The notes under the pieces are model-generated. The model was not told the DNA's origin. It was given only the letters and a program-made list of their open reading frames with translations, and did no database searches. A DNA stretch of 64,000 bases from Glossina fuscipes (Eukaryota > Arthropoda > Insecta > Diptera > Glossinidae): assembly GCF_014805625.2 (NCBI RefSeq), contig NW_023998464.1:9524446-9588445 (forward strand). Reading direction: 5' to 3'. This document shows, in pieces, positions 1-12,475 of the stretch. Every line of letters begins with the position of its first letter. Within the stretch, counting starts at the first letter, position 1. The translations under genes and the position numbers were made by a program.

Positions 1-1291
1 GCACGGAGCACGGAGAATGTGTGCAGAAATGAAAACATTGGACTGTGAAAGTGGAATTTTGTATCAACTGGAAAATTCAATTTAGGACTTTAATGATAAT
101 GGAATTGCATATATGCCCGGTCGGTCATATCATCCAATTATTGATAAAATATATCGTATGCTCAAGGCAAAAATCCGCACAATCATGAAGAATTCCAGTT
201 AATTTTTGGCGTATTTTACACGACATTTTTCCTCGGCGCGCAAAAAATATCTCGAGGCATATGTTTGGTCCTACGTGTCTAAGAATTAGAATTTGGTCGT
301 GGAAAGAATCCTATTTGGCATCAAGTGTCTCAGGACGCAAACGTATATGAATATGAACAAAATGGATGAGTTGAGATGATTTAGGAGAAGCAATAAGGAG
401 AGGAAGATGTGAAAGAGATTTCAAGGTTTATTCTACAATAATTTTTGGAAATTTTCGAAAATCAAGAAAAATTAATCTGATAGTCGACATGCTTAGGGCT
501 TTGCGAATTTGAAACTGGCCAAGATTTCTGAAGTTTTTTTCTGAGCGTTATAAAGATGTTGAAAAAAAAAATTAAATTTTAAACCATTATAATATAGGAT
601 AGGCTCGGTCAATATTTTCCAATTTTGTACAGCTATCATAACATCGCCCATAGAATATACGTCCAAATTTTTGTAAATTGTTATAGGTAATGTTTAGTAA
701 GCAGAAAATTTCTTTTTGATTCCATTTGAAAAACAGAGATGCTATCAGTTTACGGGGTATTATGGGCTTGTTTTTCCATCGATTTGGCCCATTTTTAATG
801 CCAACCTGCGTACAAGAGCTTTCAAATTTTTCCGTCAAATTTGAAGCTGATAGCTTTTTTCTTTTTTATATACTTTCATCGAAGTTACTTCCACCTTCGT
901 TGAGTAATGAGATTTTACCAGATTTCAACTGTACCAGCTTTATATCGCTTCCGGCTAAAATTAACCTCACGGTCATTAGCGTAAAATGCTCCTTCCATAT
1001 CATCGTAATACATTTTAGCTTTATTTCTTACTTGTGATGCTTAGATTGCAGATATTGCAGACATTTGTGGGTGTTGCGCATCTTACAATAGTTTTTGGTA
1101 AACGAAAGTTTAAAAATGTTCCTTAAATCGTAAAGGAATTAAAAAATTCTTTATTAAGAGATCACAAATAAAATAATTTAAATTTCATTATAATAACATA
1201 AGTAAAAAGTAAACAAGAAAAGGATTATACATGTTTACAGTTCTTATAAGTGTAACTCCCAGCAACAATCAGGTATGTTCGCTAACTAGAT
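1..1291. other. Non-coding or decayed sequence, no gene recognised
   Basis: AT-rich sequence. On the plus strand, the frame starting at base 2 is open for about 380 bases apart from three stops (near 92, 200 and 287). It reads with fairly protein-like composition (for example PGRSYHPIIDKIYRMLKAK), so it could be a decayed coding remnant, but I do not recognise the family. The rest, including overlapping ORFs at 587-1037 on both strands, shows no domain or splice structure. Confidence 0.4.
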
Positions 1292-2380
1292 TTAATTATT
1301 ATTACCGATGTTATAAATGCATTTACATATAGCCAGTATACCTTCGGGAGATACCCTACAACAGCCACCAATTTTAATTTTAGCTTTCAATTGTATCCAT
1401 AACTCGCTAATGGGACACATTTATCATGGCCGGTCCACCCACTTTTAAGAGCATCGTACATTTCGCCACGATTACTATAAACTATTAATGGTGGTATTTG
1501 CTCATTATTTATATATATGTTTGCTTATTAACAAAATATAAAAAGATTATGACTGAAAACTTATAATTATAGTACCTTTGGATTAACACAATTCACGCCA
1601 ATACAATATAGGCGATCAACAGCATTAGACTTTCTTATTAATTCCCAAACACTTTTAGCAGAATTTGCGAAATTCTGGCCATGAGCCAAAAGCAATTCAT
1701 CTTTACATTGAAAAGAAACCCAAAATTTTACATCTGCATAGTCTTTCAATAACATTTCCGTTACAGCTTCAGCTTCCATTTGACAAAGTATAGTTTCTAC
1801 AACTAAACCATCTACGACTCCGGACAGGACAGCTTCAATACGTGTGCGATGCCATTGCTGTATTTGCCGTTTAGTTAGTTTTTCAGTATAGGAACCAGTA
1901 TATTCAGACCCATCGTGCAGCATAGCGCCATAGCGGTCAATGGAACCCATAATCAAAGGTAATCACGGTTCCTTGTGCCGATTGCAATCTTTTAAACGTT
2001 CTAAATATTTGTTCTTCGCTTGCATGGCTAATTTAACACTTTCACGCATTAAGTCTATACTCTCTTCTTTGGTTAAATTGAGATGTTTAGTAAAGCCTTC
2101 TACACTTGACTGATAGGTATTGGTGACAATAATATCTGCTCCAACTGCAATATATTATTAACGTCGTTTTTATATGTAAAGGAATATTGTCGTACTATGT
2201 TTACTGCTCAAATTCCAAAAAATCTAAATGAGTTTGCGTTACAGCTTCGGGATTCTCCTTATCAAAACGCGAACCCCGCAACAGATCGCGAATTATTTTA
2301 TCACCTACATGCTTAGCTAACTGTGTTGAGAATCCACCGCTTTTCACAAGCACGCGTCCTTTCAGATGCAATAGCGACAT
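1292..2380 (-). pseudogene. Homocysteine S-methyltransferase pseudogene (CG10621-like)
   Basis: The enzyme family transfers a methyl group from S-methylmethionine or a similar donor to homocysteine, using a zinc held by three cysteines. Three exons are visible. Exon 1 starts at the ATG 2378-2380 and reads VKSGGFSTQLAKHVGD. Exon 2 (2144 down to 1577) follows a TTGCAG acceptor and reads VGADIIVTNTYQSS, then GSEYTG, and ends at GVNC, the first zinc-cysteine motif. Exon 3 (1500-1292) reads VYSNRGE and GGCCRVSPE, the two other zinc cysteines. Defects: an in-frame TGA at 1963-1965; a frameshift near 1408-1413 between the CVP and WIQL segments; about 20 residues missing between exons 2 and 3; and no phase-compatible donor found for exon 1. 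The zinc ligands survive, so decay may be recent. Family assignment is firm; the pseudogene call rests on several independent defects. An assembly error is the main alternative. Confidence 0.8.
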
Positions 2381-2389
2381 TTCCTGATA

Positions 2390-5190
2390 TTAAACAATCT
2401 GAGGTGTTAGGCGAAAAATTTCTGGTATTATTGTATTAAATTGTATTAAATTCCTTCTCTTTGTAGTTTGTAATAAAAACCAAATAATAGTAAATATAAT
2501 CTACTTACGTTTAATTGTGCCTTTGATTGAAAGTATCTTGGAGAACAGAATTCCCTAACTTCCTTTCACTTACATAGGTTTACGAGATTTAAAAAAAACA
2601 ATTATAACAATGAATTTCTTTTTTTTTATTGTTGTTTACATATTATTTGTGGAATAATTATATAATTATATGTACTACGTTTTTTCTTGTTTGTGTTATA
2701 ACATAATTATATAACATAGTTCAAAAACGTATATAAATACATAACAAAATAAAAACGAGAACTTTGGTTAAAATATAAACAACTTAAAATATATAGAAAT
2801 AATTCTAATAAAAAACAAAAAAAAAAAACAAAAAGAGGAAAACTTTTATGCAAATATTTCGTTTAAAAAGAGAAAAAACGGTTATTAACAAAACAAAAAA
2901 AAAATTTGAATAATATTAAAAATAAGTGATCAAGACAGCACCTCCCTGGAAGCAGTAGAAAGTTTTGAAACTTTTCTACCCTGCAGATTAATGCTTTGCT
3001 TTGTTGGTTAATGGCTTCGGCATAAACTTTTTTATACGGTATAAAGAAATTATATTTAAAAGGAAAAATAGATTAAAACATTATTGTACTACAATATATT
3101 ATTTTCGAAAATAGCAATTCACAATTAGTTCATTTGCACGGATGGTCCTCGTAAGCACTTAAAGATCTAGTTTATAATTTTTCTTTATTGGCTTCAGGCG
3201 ATAAGAGATTCGTTTCGTAGGAATTTAAGACCGTATGTCCTTTTTATAATCTCTTTTAGATGCTTGGATGATTAGATAGATGTCTGGATAAATTGCCTGA
3301 CCGCTTGGTTTCACACACCGTTCGCTTGCTTTCGCTCGGGTATTTAAGTCTTTTACTATTTTTCAAGTAATTCACAAAAGTTCACATGCCGATATTCAGT
3401 TCGTCAAGTATTTTAGGAATCGTTTTCTAAATATAACTAATAAAAACTTTATAGCCGGACAAGTCCGCGAATTACATACCCCACACCACTTTGCCTAATA
3501 CAACTATTAACTCGTTTTGGTAATAATACAGCAAAGCAGCATTTTTCATGAAAGCCCGCATATGCGGAGATATCCAAAAAATACATCTACGTGGTCAAAG
3601 TTCGTTAAGGTTGATTTCTATGCCAATTTACTATTGTGAACTAGCTTTCCCTCTGAATTATTAAGAATTATACCTCTTTACTATATGAAGATTCAGTTTT
3701 AGTAGGCACAATTTTTGTGAGAGAGGGTTTAAAACCCGAGACCCATTATTGATACCGATTTAGAATGCTCAAATGGTATAGCAGAGCGAGTTTTGTCGCG
3801 AACTTTTGAAAATTTACAATTTTTTCCTATATAATGGCTTCTCAACATTGGGCGTTATAAGGGCAAGGCTTGCAAAAAATGGACCGATCCAAAGTGTACC
3901 CTGCAGCACAAGTGATGTAAGGTATAATAATCTATATATAGCGTATCTTTTTAATGGCATTTCCCGTTTACTTTCAACTCAAGATAGAAAGGGAAAGGAA
4001 CTTTTAGCATCTTTTCTATTGCCTTTTATTTTTGACATATTACGTCTGAGGACAAGGACTGAATGCATTAGGTCCAAAAAGTCATGCAATGTGTTTGAAA
4101 TAAAGGGGTCGCTATGTTAATCACATTGATGCCAAATATATACAATTCTGGCATATTAAAAGCGTATTTCTATGCGTTTCCTATCATCGATTAACTCTGC
4201 GTACACACGTATCATTTCCAAGAAGATTCTCTCAAAAGTTGTGGAAAATATTCAAACTTTTTGGAACCCTGTTAAATGAAAAGTTGGCCATTAAAACGCA
4301 ATAAATAATATAATAAAATAATAAAGTGAAGAAGGAAAAATAGTCAATAATTCATTATTGATTCACATTTGTTGTCACTGCACGAACTTTTGTGTTAATT
4401 CGTTTTTGCTTTTCTTGCCGCCTTCAAGTTTGTCATATATACACATCATCTTTGAAGAGATATAAAACTTTTAATCATAAAGTAAACAGCCAAAAGCAAC
4501 AATGTTTTAAAATAAAAGCTCATATTATATAAATTAACAATAAATTCTTCTTTTTTTTTTTCTTTTTTACAATAAGTGGAATAAATAAATTTATCATTAA
4601 TGATTTAACAATTAATCAATGCATTCTCAATATATGTATGCTTTTGTCTTAAATTGTTTTAAATGTTTTAAAAACAATGTTTTATTAGTTTATAAACAAA
4701 CTTCTTCTTCGCTACTGTCTATTTTAAACCAAAATCAACAAAAAAAAAAAATCATTGAAGAGTAAATTGTTTAGAAGATATACAGTGCCCCGGGAAAATT
4801 TTCATCAAATTTTATAGAAAAGCAAAAATTCATACAAAATTTCATTCAGATTGAAATGCGAGAGCTTCTTATCTTACATTTACGCTTTATACTTGGCTTT
4901 CACGCAAGAAAATGAGAAAAACAAGTCGTAAATTATAATTATCGTACCGCATCACTCAATAAGTACGTAGGATTATAGAATATAGATCCTATAAATCAAA
5001 TATCATATCGACTCGTTAATCAAAAGTCATCATCCTACATTTATATATCATCCCATTAATCAGTTTTACGCTGATTAAAATTTGAATTAATTTAAATATT
5101 GTCTCATCGCGGATTTTAATAGTGAAATAATAAGCATAATGAAATATGAGGAATCCTGGGCATTTAAAATTTTGTCGTATTTTACATTTT
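2390..5190. other. AT-rich intergenic DNA, no gene seen
   Basis: Long A/T runs and short, composition-driven ORFs such as the plus-strand frame at 3806-4120, which has no recognisable domain or flanking splice sites. I see no RNA gene or coherent transposon here. Confidence 0.5.
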
Positions 5191-5194
5191 CGCT

Positions 5195-5290
5195 TAGAAT
5201 TAAACCGTCATAATTTTTAAACAAAGTCCTCGCTAAATTCCCTGTTCAAAGCACAGAGTCGCTTATAAATGGTTGAGTGCCCAACTAACT
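5195..5290 (+). repeat. Dispersed repeat, copy 1 (diverged)
   Basis: Begins around AAACCGTCATAATTTTTAAA and continues through a 'gctaaattccctgttcaaagcacagag' type segment. The same order of short blocks (accg-c-cataattttt, gctaaatt, acagag/acagaacgaacg) recurs at 7108-7300 and 41053-41290. This copy is the most diverged and runs straight into the tandem array that follows. Confidence 0.4.
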
Positions 5291-5319
5291 TAACTTAAAT
5301 GTTAAGATTCAACTCTGTG

Positions 5320-5625
5320 AAATTATCTAAAAATTATCTAAGAAAAATTAGCAAAAGCCGTCGGCAAAACAACATTATCTAACGGACCAAATTATCTAAG
5401 AAAAATTAGCAAATGCCGTCGTCAAAACAACGGACCAAATTATCTAAGAAAAATTAGCAAATGCCGTCGGCAAAACAACGGACCAAATTATCTAACGGAC
5501 CAAATTATCTAACGGACCAAATTATCTAAGAAAAATTAGCAAATGCCGTCGGCAAAACAACGGACCAAATTATCTAACGGACCAAATTATCTAAGAAAAA
5601 TTAGCAAATACCGTCGGCAAAACAA
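5320..5625 (+). repeat. Tandem satellite-like array, units of about 49 bp with 16-bp sub-blocks
   Basis: The array alternates AAATTATCTAAGAAAAATTA, GCAAATGCCGTCGGCAAAAC and AACGGACC blocks. At least five full or partial units are present. Between some units only the 16-base block CAAATTATCTAACGGA is repeated, which points to slippage or unequal exchange. The units are direct repeats without unique spacers, so this is not CRISPR-like. The GCCGTCGG core also appears just downstream of the dispersed repeat at about 7226, which suggests a common origin. Confidence 0.85.
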
Positions 5626-5629
5626 AGGA

Positions 5630-7105
5630 AAACTTTGGATATTTAGTAACTAATGTTTATTTATAATATATGAAGCGAACTGAAAAGATGGATTTTATTA
5701 TAGAAGAAAAGAAGCGTCAGCTGCAAAAAGATCCCGTAACAGATATTCGAAAACTGAAATCTCATCGACTGAATATATAAATAAATATAATAATAATAAT
5801 ATATAAATAAATATATAAAAACTTAAATGTTTTTTTTTAGTATTTAATTAATTATGAATCCTGTTGTATATGACAACAAATCAAGCTAAGAACTCAACCG
5901 TATTTGTTTACAATTATTTGGGTTTGAGATTATTGGTGGGTGGTTGTTTATCTTTTAACTAACTTAAGGGCTGAAATTTGTTCTCCCAAATCAAACTTAG
6001 AGCTCGCCGATGTTTATTATAGTTTAAGAAGTTTTTGACATTTGATATTGAAAAATGTTATTTTCACAATGTATCCTTGATCATTAAAAAATAAATATAA
6101 TCAACTTTTAAGAGAATTGTAAAGTAATGAATTAAATGTCGTGGACTTATGAGAGTCAAGAAAGGAAGAAATACCGATGTTCCTTTTAGAAAAAAATTCT
6201 GCAAATGTGATTCAGTCTTGGTTGCCAAAAATGAAAGAAAGTCGGGGGCAAACAATTCCTCAAAACGTCATATCCCACTAGTGAACAGTTTCCCGCTTTC
6301 ATGGTTTAGAGCTGTCGAAACTCATGCCAAGCAAATTAATAAAATCTTCGAGTAAATGCATTGAACAAAAAATAAAGGAAAAGGATCTGGACATAATATA
6401 TTTCCAATATTTATTTTTTTACCTTTCATTAAAATTAAAATCATCATTTTTCTCGGCACTGTGTATTAATTGCATTTTTTTTTAAGATTTTATGACAACT
6501 ATTTAAACATGAGTGTAAAAATTGCCACAGAAACTAAAAAAAAAAAAGATGTCATAAAAAGCTATAAAATCGTTATGATCTTTGTGTATAATTTGCTGTC
6601 GCATTAGTTTCTAATAAAATTATGTAAATATTTCTAGTAATGCATTTTTTTTTATTTTTATTTATTTGTCTTCTAAAAGCTTTTTAATTTATTTAATTGT
6701 ATACTTTTGGATGCGCTATGTTATATACTTTCATTTTCTTTTTCGTCTTCTTTTTTTTTTTTTTTGTTACTCATTATTATTTTTATCTTTTTGAAAAAAT
6801 TGCAGTCATTTTTCTTTCATATTTCTTGATTTTTGTTTTTTTTTACAATGATAATACAAATAATATAATGTAATATATGCATGCATACATAATATTTAAT
6901 ATAAAAACATAGTTTAGTTGGTTGACAATTATTCATAGATGGCGTTACTTGCATTTATCATTGTTACAGTTTATTCCCACTTAGGGAAAATTTTTCAATT
7001 TTAACAGAGTTGGTCCTTTGTTTTCTGTTAAGTTGGACAAAATTCTATTGACGCTATCTTAGAATTTATTCTTTAGCTAAATTTATAATAATAATAATAT
7101 AATTT
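5630..7105. other. AT-rich intergenic DNA
   Basis: No supported gene. A 68-codon, lysine-rich plus frame at 6149-6355 (starting MRVKKGRNTDVPFRKKF) is the only slightly protein-like stretch. I do not recognise it and see no splice sites or homologous copy, so it is not called as a CDS. Confidence 0.4.
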
Positions 7106-7107
7106 TA

Positions 7108-7300
7108 CAACTTGGCCTAAAAGTAGACCGCCATAATTTTTTTTTTATTATCAAATTAAACAAAACAGTAGCTAAATTTTCTGCTAATTTACAGAACGAA
7201 CGTAATACTCTATGCTAATCTGCAAAGCCGTCGGAAAAAATACACAATTTGTTCCAAATTCTCTGTTAATCAATAAAAAACATCTGTTGAAATTCTGAAC
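7108..7300 (+). repeat. Dispersed repeat, copy 2
   Basis: Nearly the same sequence as 41053-41220: a block around GTAGACCGCCATAATTTTTT, then ATCAAATTAAACAAAACAGT, then CTAATTTACAGAACGAACGT and ACTCTATGCTA. Here it continues into CAAAGCCGTCGGAAAA, linking it to the satellite at 5320-5625. I did not find terminal inverted repeats or coding capacity; it may be a MITE or a satellite-derived unit. Confidence 0.65.
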
Positions 7301-9825
7301 GGTATAACAGACTGACTAGTATTAAACATAATTTCAAATCATATAACGTAAAAAAGATTTAAATTAGTGCAATAAAAACATGAACATGAAAACAAAACCA
7401 TACCACTTACCAACCTTTATTTTCCTTTATATGCTCTATATGAACGTAAAAGGAGGGGTTAAATCTTTCTGTGTATTGTGAGCCGACAATTACGTAGGCG
7501 GATTTAAAATATTCTTTATCTGAAGCTCTTAAGAAACGTCACATCATGAGTTCGCTATGAACAAAAGAGGAAGTGAGAAAAGCAAAGAGCTAATAGTTGA
7601 ATTTTAATAGCTCATTTATGTGCATTTAATAATGAAAGTGTTATATATTTCATTTCGAGATGTCAGTAAGTTTCTACTTAGACATGAATTCCAAAAATAT
7701 TTTGGTAGTTTTGTTACTATTTGCTTACACCCTCTGCACATATGAAATCATAAATTTATTATTATTATTAGGCTCAAAGAATCAGCGTTTAGTTCGACGT
7801 TTGAGAATAGAAACTAAGTGAATAATTTATTCGCTTCGATACAGAAAAGTTCTGGACAACCGCATTACCAGTCAAGCAGACTTTGCTCAAATACTTAGTT
7901 GCTAACAGGCAACAACGCTATGATTAAGTTTTCCGTAAATATTTTCTTACGATATTTTTATATTTTGTAATTTTTTTTCCGCAATTGTTCACTTTGTACA
8001 ACTTCTTTCTATACTTGCCAAATGGTTTTTTGCTTTTACAAAAACCGTTAGCTGGTGTTTTTCCTTTACATATAAAAGGTACGTTTTTATAAAAAAGGTG
8101 TCATATGGTGATAATAGAGAGAGAACAGAGTTGCTTTCAATAAATGGCAACGCTTTGAATGAAAATGAAAAAAAAGAGTACGAAATAATCACATAATACT
8201 TATTTCGAACTTAATAATGAGAGAGTTCGAAATTTTCATAGTTTGAGAATTAAGGTGCTGCCTCTGTTAAAGTTTGAAAAACTGGCCTCCGTTTCTGCTA
8301 CAGTGCGAGGAACTTCCGTTTCTGGCAAACAAAGCTTAGAATAAATTGCAAAACATAAAACATAACAAGAGTGTACTTGTACATTATGTGTGTATGTACT
8401 TGTTCTTATATCAGCCATTGCTTTTTTAAAATTAGTGTTAAGAACAATGAACATATATAAGTTACTGCTATGCATGCAGATTGTGTACAGAAAAATGAAA
8501 AGCAACGTTTAAGTGCAGGCAACTATTCTGCACTTAAAGAAATCAACATTGTTAACCGGCATGTTTGGTGTAAAGAAATGAAAGATTCTCTTAAATGAAA
8601 ATATTTCGTAGAACCGGAACTACGCGAACAATAGAGTTGATGATTGTGAAAGCATATTTCCCAGCGTTTGGCTAGAATTTCGACTAAGGAGTGAATTCAC
8701 TAATAAGCAGATATGAAAAAGCGAAATGAAACAACGTATCAAGGAGTTACCTTGCAATCAGGAAAGCATTTTTAACATTTTTCATAAACAAGTATTGTAA
8801 CGAGTTTTCTTGGGCGAGGTATAACTCAGTCACTCCAAGGTTCGTTGCAAGAAATTTTGAATAAAAATCCGGACCTTCGGGGAGGAATGGTGTACTATTT
8901 CCTTGATTTATTAGTTCCTTTTTACGGAGAGAAGTACAACGATGGGTAGAAACTGACAACGGCAAGGAACCAGCGAGGTGTCCCGACTTGTCGCGCTATT
9001 ATCGGTTTGTTTTTTTTTTTCTTTTACTTGTAAGGTTCGAACTTGCACTTCTTTTTCGTTACGCTTTTAATATCGCGGGGCGCTGAAAGAAAAGGACCGA
9101 ATACGCTGCCAGTGTCATAGCTGCCGCAGGGGTGTCCCCGTTTCGCTACTCGTCGGTAAAGACAAAATATTCTTCAGTCAGCTGGTACATCCCTCATCCA
9201 TAATGTCAGTTGTCCCACATAGTCTTTCAGGGATGGCGATTTATACCAACCGTCACATCCCCTATCCGTAATGTCAAAAAAAAAGAGATTTGTCATATTG
9301 TCTGTAACCACTTACCTCCAGGCAGCTATGACACCGAAATGAAAGAATCTGCGCGATGTGCTACTCTTTTATATCGGGGGGTCTCGCTCGCTAGTGCCAA
9401 CAGTTTCCATGTGTTTACAAATGCTTACGTGTATGCTTAGCTTAGGTTGGCTGCAGTCGCAACCTTAGTTACGACTTGCATGATCCTGCTTATACATAAC
9501 TTGATATCACTTACATCTAGCTTATTATTATGTTTGTTCAAATTTCGACGCAACAGGCACCCAGATACCAAATCGCGTGATTCAATCACCGTTAGGTATG
9601 TGAATGCTTGTGCCACTGTGTTTGCATATGCATGTTTTTCTTTGTGTATTTCTACATGTGTGATCATGTCTTTGTACATTTTGTGTAATATTGTGTGTGT
9701 GTTTGTGCTCTTTGCGCGTACGGGTATTGGTGTGCATTGCTATGTGTGACTCTAACGTTTATTTGTTTTGTCTGATCATATATTCATTGTAGAGAATAGG
9801 GGTTTCTACCTGATTCTATACCCTA
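7300..9825. other. Intergenic DNA with a short inverted repeat, no gene recognised
   Basis: Several ORFs of 60-100 codons on both strands lack recognisable domains. The segment 8930-9430 is richer in G+C than its surroundings. It contains GTGTCATAGCTGCC near 9112 and its reverse complement GGCAGCTATGACAC near 9320, so it may be part of a fold-back or other DNA transposon remnant. No transposase was seen. Confidence 0.4.
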
Positions 9826-9829
9826 ACGG

Positions 9830-10245
9830 GGTTTATGCAGTAATGCGTAATATGTAAGCGTTTCTACCGTTCGCTTATACAATTTTAAGGCATACAGATT
9901 TCTGTATGTTACTATAACCTAACAGTACTATAAAATGCTATGTGTGATTCTTTGGTATGTGCGTTTGCATGAGCGAGTGTGCTTATGCGTAATATGTAAG
10001 CGTTTCTACAGTTCACTTATACAATTTTAAGGCATACAGATTTCTGTATGGCCTAACTGTTATATACAATGCTATGTGTGATTCTTTGGCATGTGCGTTT
10101 ATAAGCGCGTGTGTGCTTGTGTATTGCGAAGCACAAGGGTTTCTATATGCTTAAACAATCTAACGGGATTTGTACCGTAATGCGTAATATGTACGCGTTT
10201 CTACAGTTTGCTTATACAATTTTAAGGCATACAGATTTCTTCTTG
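9830..10245 (+). repeat. Three-copy interrupted tandem repeat (GCGTAATATGTAAGCGTTTC blocks)
   Basis: A block of about 75 bases starting at GCGTAATATGT(A)AGCGTTTCTAC and running through TATACAATTTTAAGGCATAC and AGATTTCT occurs at about 9844, 9987 and 10180. The blocks are separated by related spacers carrying TGCTATGTGTGATTCTTTGG. The unequal periods (about 141 and 195 bases) show insertions or deletions between units. The region is T/G-rich on this strand and gives open but meaningless hydrophobic frames. Confidence 0.8.
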
Positions 10246-11785
10246 TATATGTTGTACTTACTCCATATGGTTTTATACCTATGTTTGACTTGGGTTTGAG
10301 TTATATGACTCACAAGTTCTATGGCTTTGGGTTGTGTCTGACAGATCTTATTCACACATATTCTGCGCTTTGGCGGTTGTGTAAATATTACGTATGGGTT
10401 TGTGCCTAAGTTCGTCTAGGGCTTGTGTTGTATGATTTTACATGTTCTATGCCTACGTGCCGTCTCATACAAGTTTTATTCATTCTACCGATCTTATACC
10501 TATTTGCTCGTGCCTGTATTATATATTTTACATATTCTATGCCTTGGCGCCGTTCCATACATGTTTTCTTCATTCTCTTTACCCTTCGTTTGGTGCTGGA
10601 GTGTGTATTCTTATGGATTAACTAGCGTAGGCCTGTGCAATATGTCTATACCTTTTCTCTTTATACGGTATAGGCATATTTTATGATTTTTCTTTTGGCA
10701 AGGTATAGGCATGTTTAGTGTGTGTTTTTACGATTTTCTCTTTACAAGTATAGGCATATTTAGTGTGTGTTTTTATAATGCATTTGATGTTGGGGGAGGC
10801 TGCTCGTGTATTGTTCACAGAACGATGTGCGTGGACAGATCGGACTTGTTGACTGCGGAGTGCGGGTGGACTTTTAAGCGGACGGACTTGTATTTCGTAA
10901 GGAAGCGAAAACGCTTCCTTACAATATCTACAACAAATATAGTAACAACAGTAACTAACGAAAAATCTTCACAAAAATTACTATGCTGTTTGCTATTCGC
11001 TTGCATATTAATGGCCAAAAATTGATGAAATATTAAAAATATTAAAAAAAGAAAAGCAGAGCTGATAGCTGAAGAAAAGCAAAAACAGCAACACATTTTT
11101 TTCTTTGTAAATGTTAAAAATGGCGCGTAAATTAAAAGTTGAGTCAGTCAGTCAGTTATTAATTGCAACAATTGCATAGACGCATATGTTGCTTGCTTAT
11201 AAGTTTTTATCCTTTTTTTAGCACAATTCTGTTCTATTTTTTCGCTTTTGTTTTTTTTTTTTTAGGAGAAGAGGAAATTGTCAAAATTGAAAACAAAAAT
11301 GTTCAAATTTTTTCTTTTTGTATTTGATTTAAAATTTATGGAAAGAAAGAAACATGCCTGAATATTTGTTATACCTATAAATTATAATTTAATGTGCTGT
11401 TATTGTGATAGCTTTTTATTTATTTTTATTTGTTTTTAAGTAGTATGATTTTAGATCAGTTTAACTTCATTTAATTAAAGAAAGTAAAAATACTCTTTTA
11501 TTTGATTTCGGTTCTTTGGGGACATTCCAAAGAGTCTTCTGCCGATGCCTTATCCCTAATTGTTACGCATGTTAAATAAAAATCATTTTAAGTAAAAATA
11601 TCAATAGGTTACTAACGTCTCCAACATTATCTTTCTTTCCTCCGTTACCGATGTCAACCTTCTAGATCTTCTTCTAGATTTGGATTCCTTTCCTCCAGAA
11701 GACCTATTTAGTTTGGTACGACGGCAATGCTAAGTATGATGCTTTTCTTGCTTACCATTTTTATTATTTCGTCTGGGAAAGAATA
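10246..11785. other. T/G-rich intergenic DNA with short duplications and one hairpin
   Basis: Cys/Phe/Tyr-rich ORFs at 10423-11025 come from T/G-rich composition. Two direct copies of GTATAGGCAT(A/G)TTTAGTGTG lie at about 10701 and 10749. A perfect 11-bp stem with a 4-base loop occurs at 10897-10922 (GTAAGGAAGCG, AAAA, CGCTTCCTTAC). No coding gene is supported. Confidence 0.45.
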
Positions 11786-12475
11786 AACATTTATTATTTA
11801 TTTATTTATTTTAATTCTACTTATACTAGAAACTCAACTAAACAAATAACAGTCGAGTTCAATTGGCTCATAATGCAAAACTTATATTAATTAATAATAA
11901 AATTTAGTATAAGTATAATAAAACAAATAAGAAGAAAAACAAAAAGAAAAAAAAGCATGTACACTTTCAGCATAGAGCCACACCTACAACCAGCACAAGA
12001 CCAAATTGCAAATGAACCCCTAAGCCATCGCAAACATGCATAACCCTGGCAACCGATAATAATTAACAATAATTCATTTTCGAATCGTAACGACTTTTAT
12101 GGATAAAAGCTAGTTTAAGTAAGACATAGGTAAATCGCGCGTATTAAGCAATGTTGCTTTAATGGACTTTAAAGAGCCCGACAATGAGAATAATTGATAA
12201 ACATCATTTAGGTTCTTGCAAACGACTCTGAGCGGATTAAACAGCTCATAATTAAATTTACACTGACTAAGCTTAATCAAGATAAAGTGCCTAGACAAGC
12301 GGGTAAGGACATTAAAGCTTATTTCACCAAGTAATGCAGGTGAGTCAATAGCACCATTTATTACTTTGATTACAAAGGAAACGCCAAGAACAAAGCTACG
12401 TTTCTCAAGAGGCAGTAAGGACAGCAGAAGTAACTTATTTTCGTAGGGAGGAAGAGAGGCAACCGGATCCCAACC

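Noticed and set aside
3806..4120. 104-codon plus-strand ORF
   Set aside because: Composition-driven, no family signature, no splice sites or neighbouring coding blocks.
5320..5625. Regular repeat array as a CRISPR candidate
   Set aside because: Units are contiguous satellite repeats with no unique spacers, in an animal genome and without cas genes.
10423..11025. Overlapping plus-strand ORFs rich in Cys, Phe and Tyr
   Set aside because: The residues follow from T/G-rich simple sequence; two frames are open at once and there is no domain or splice support.
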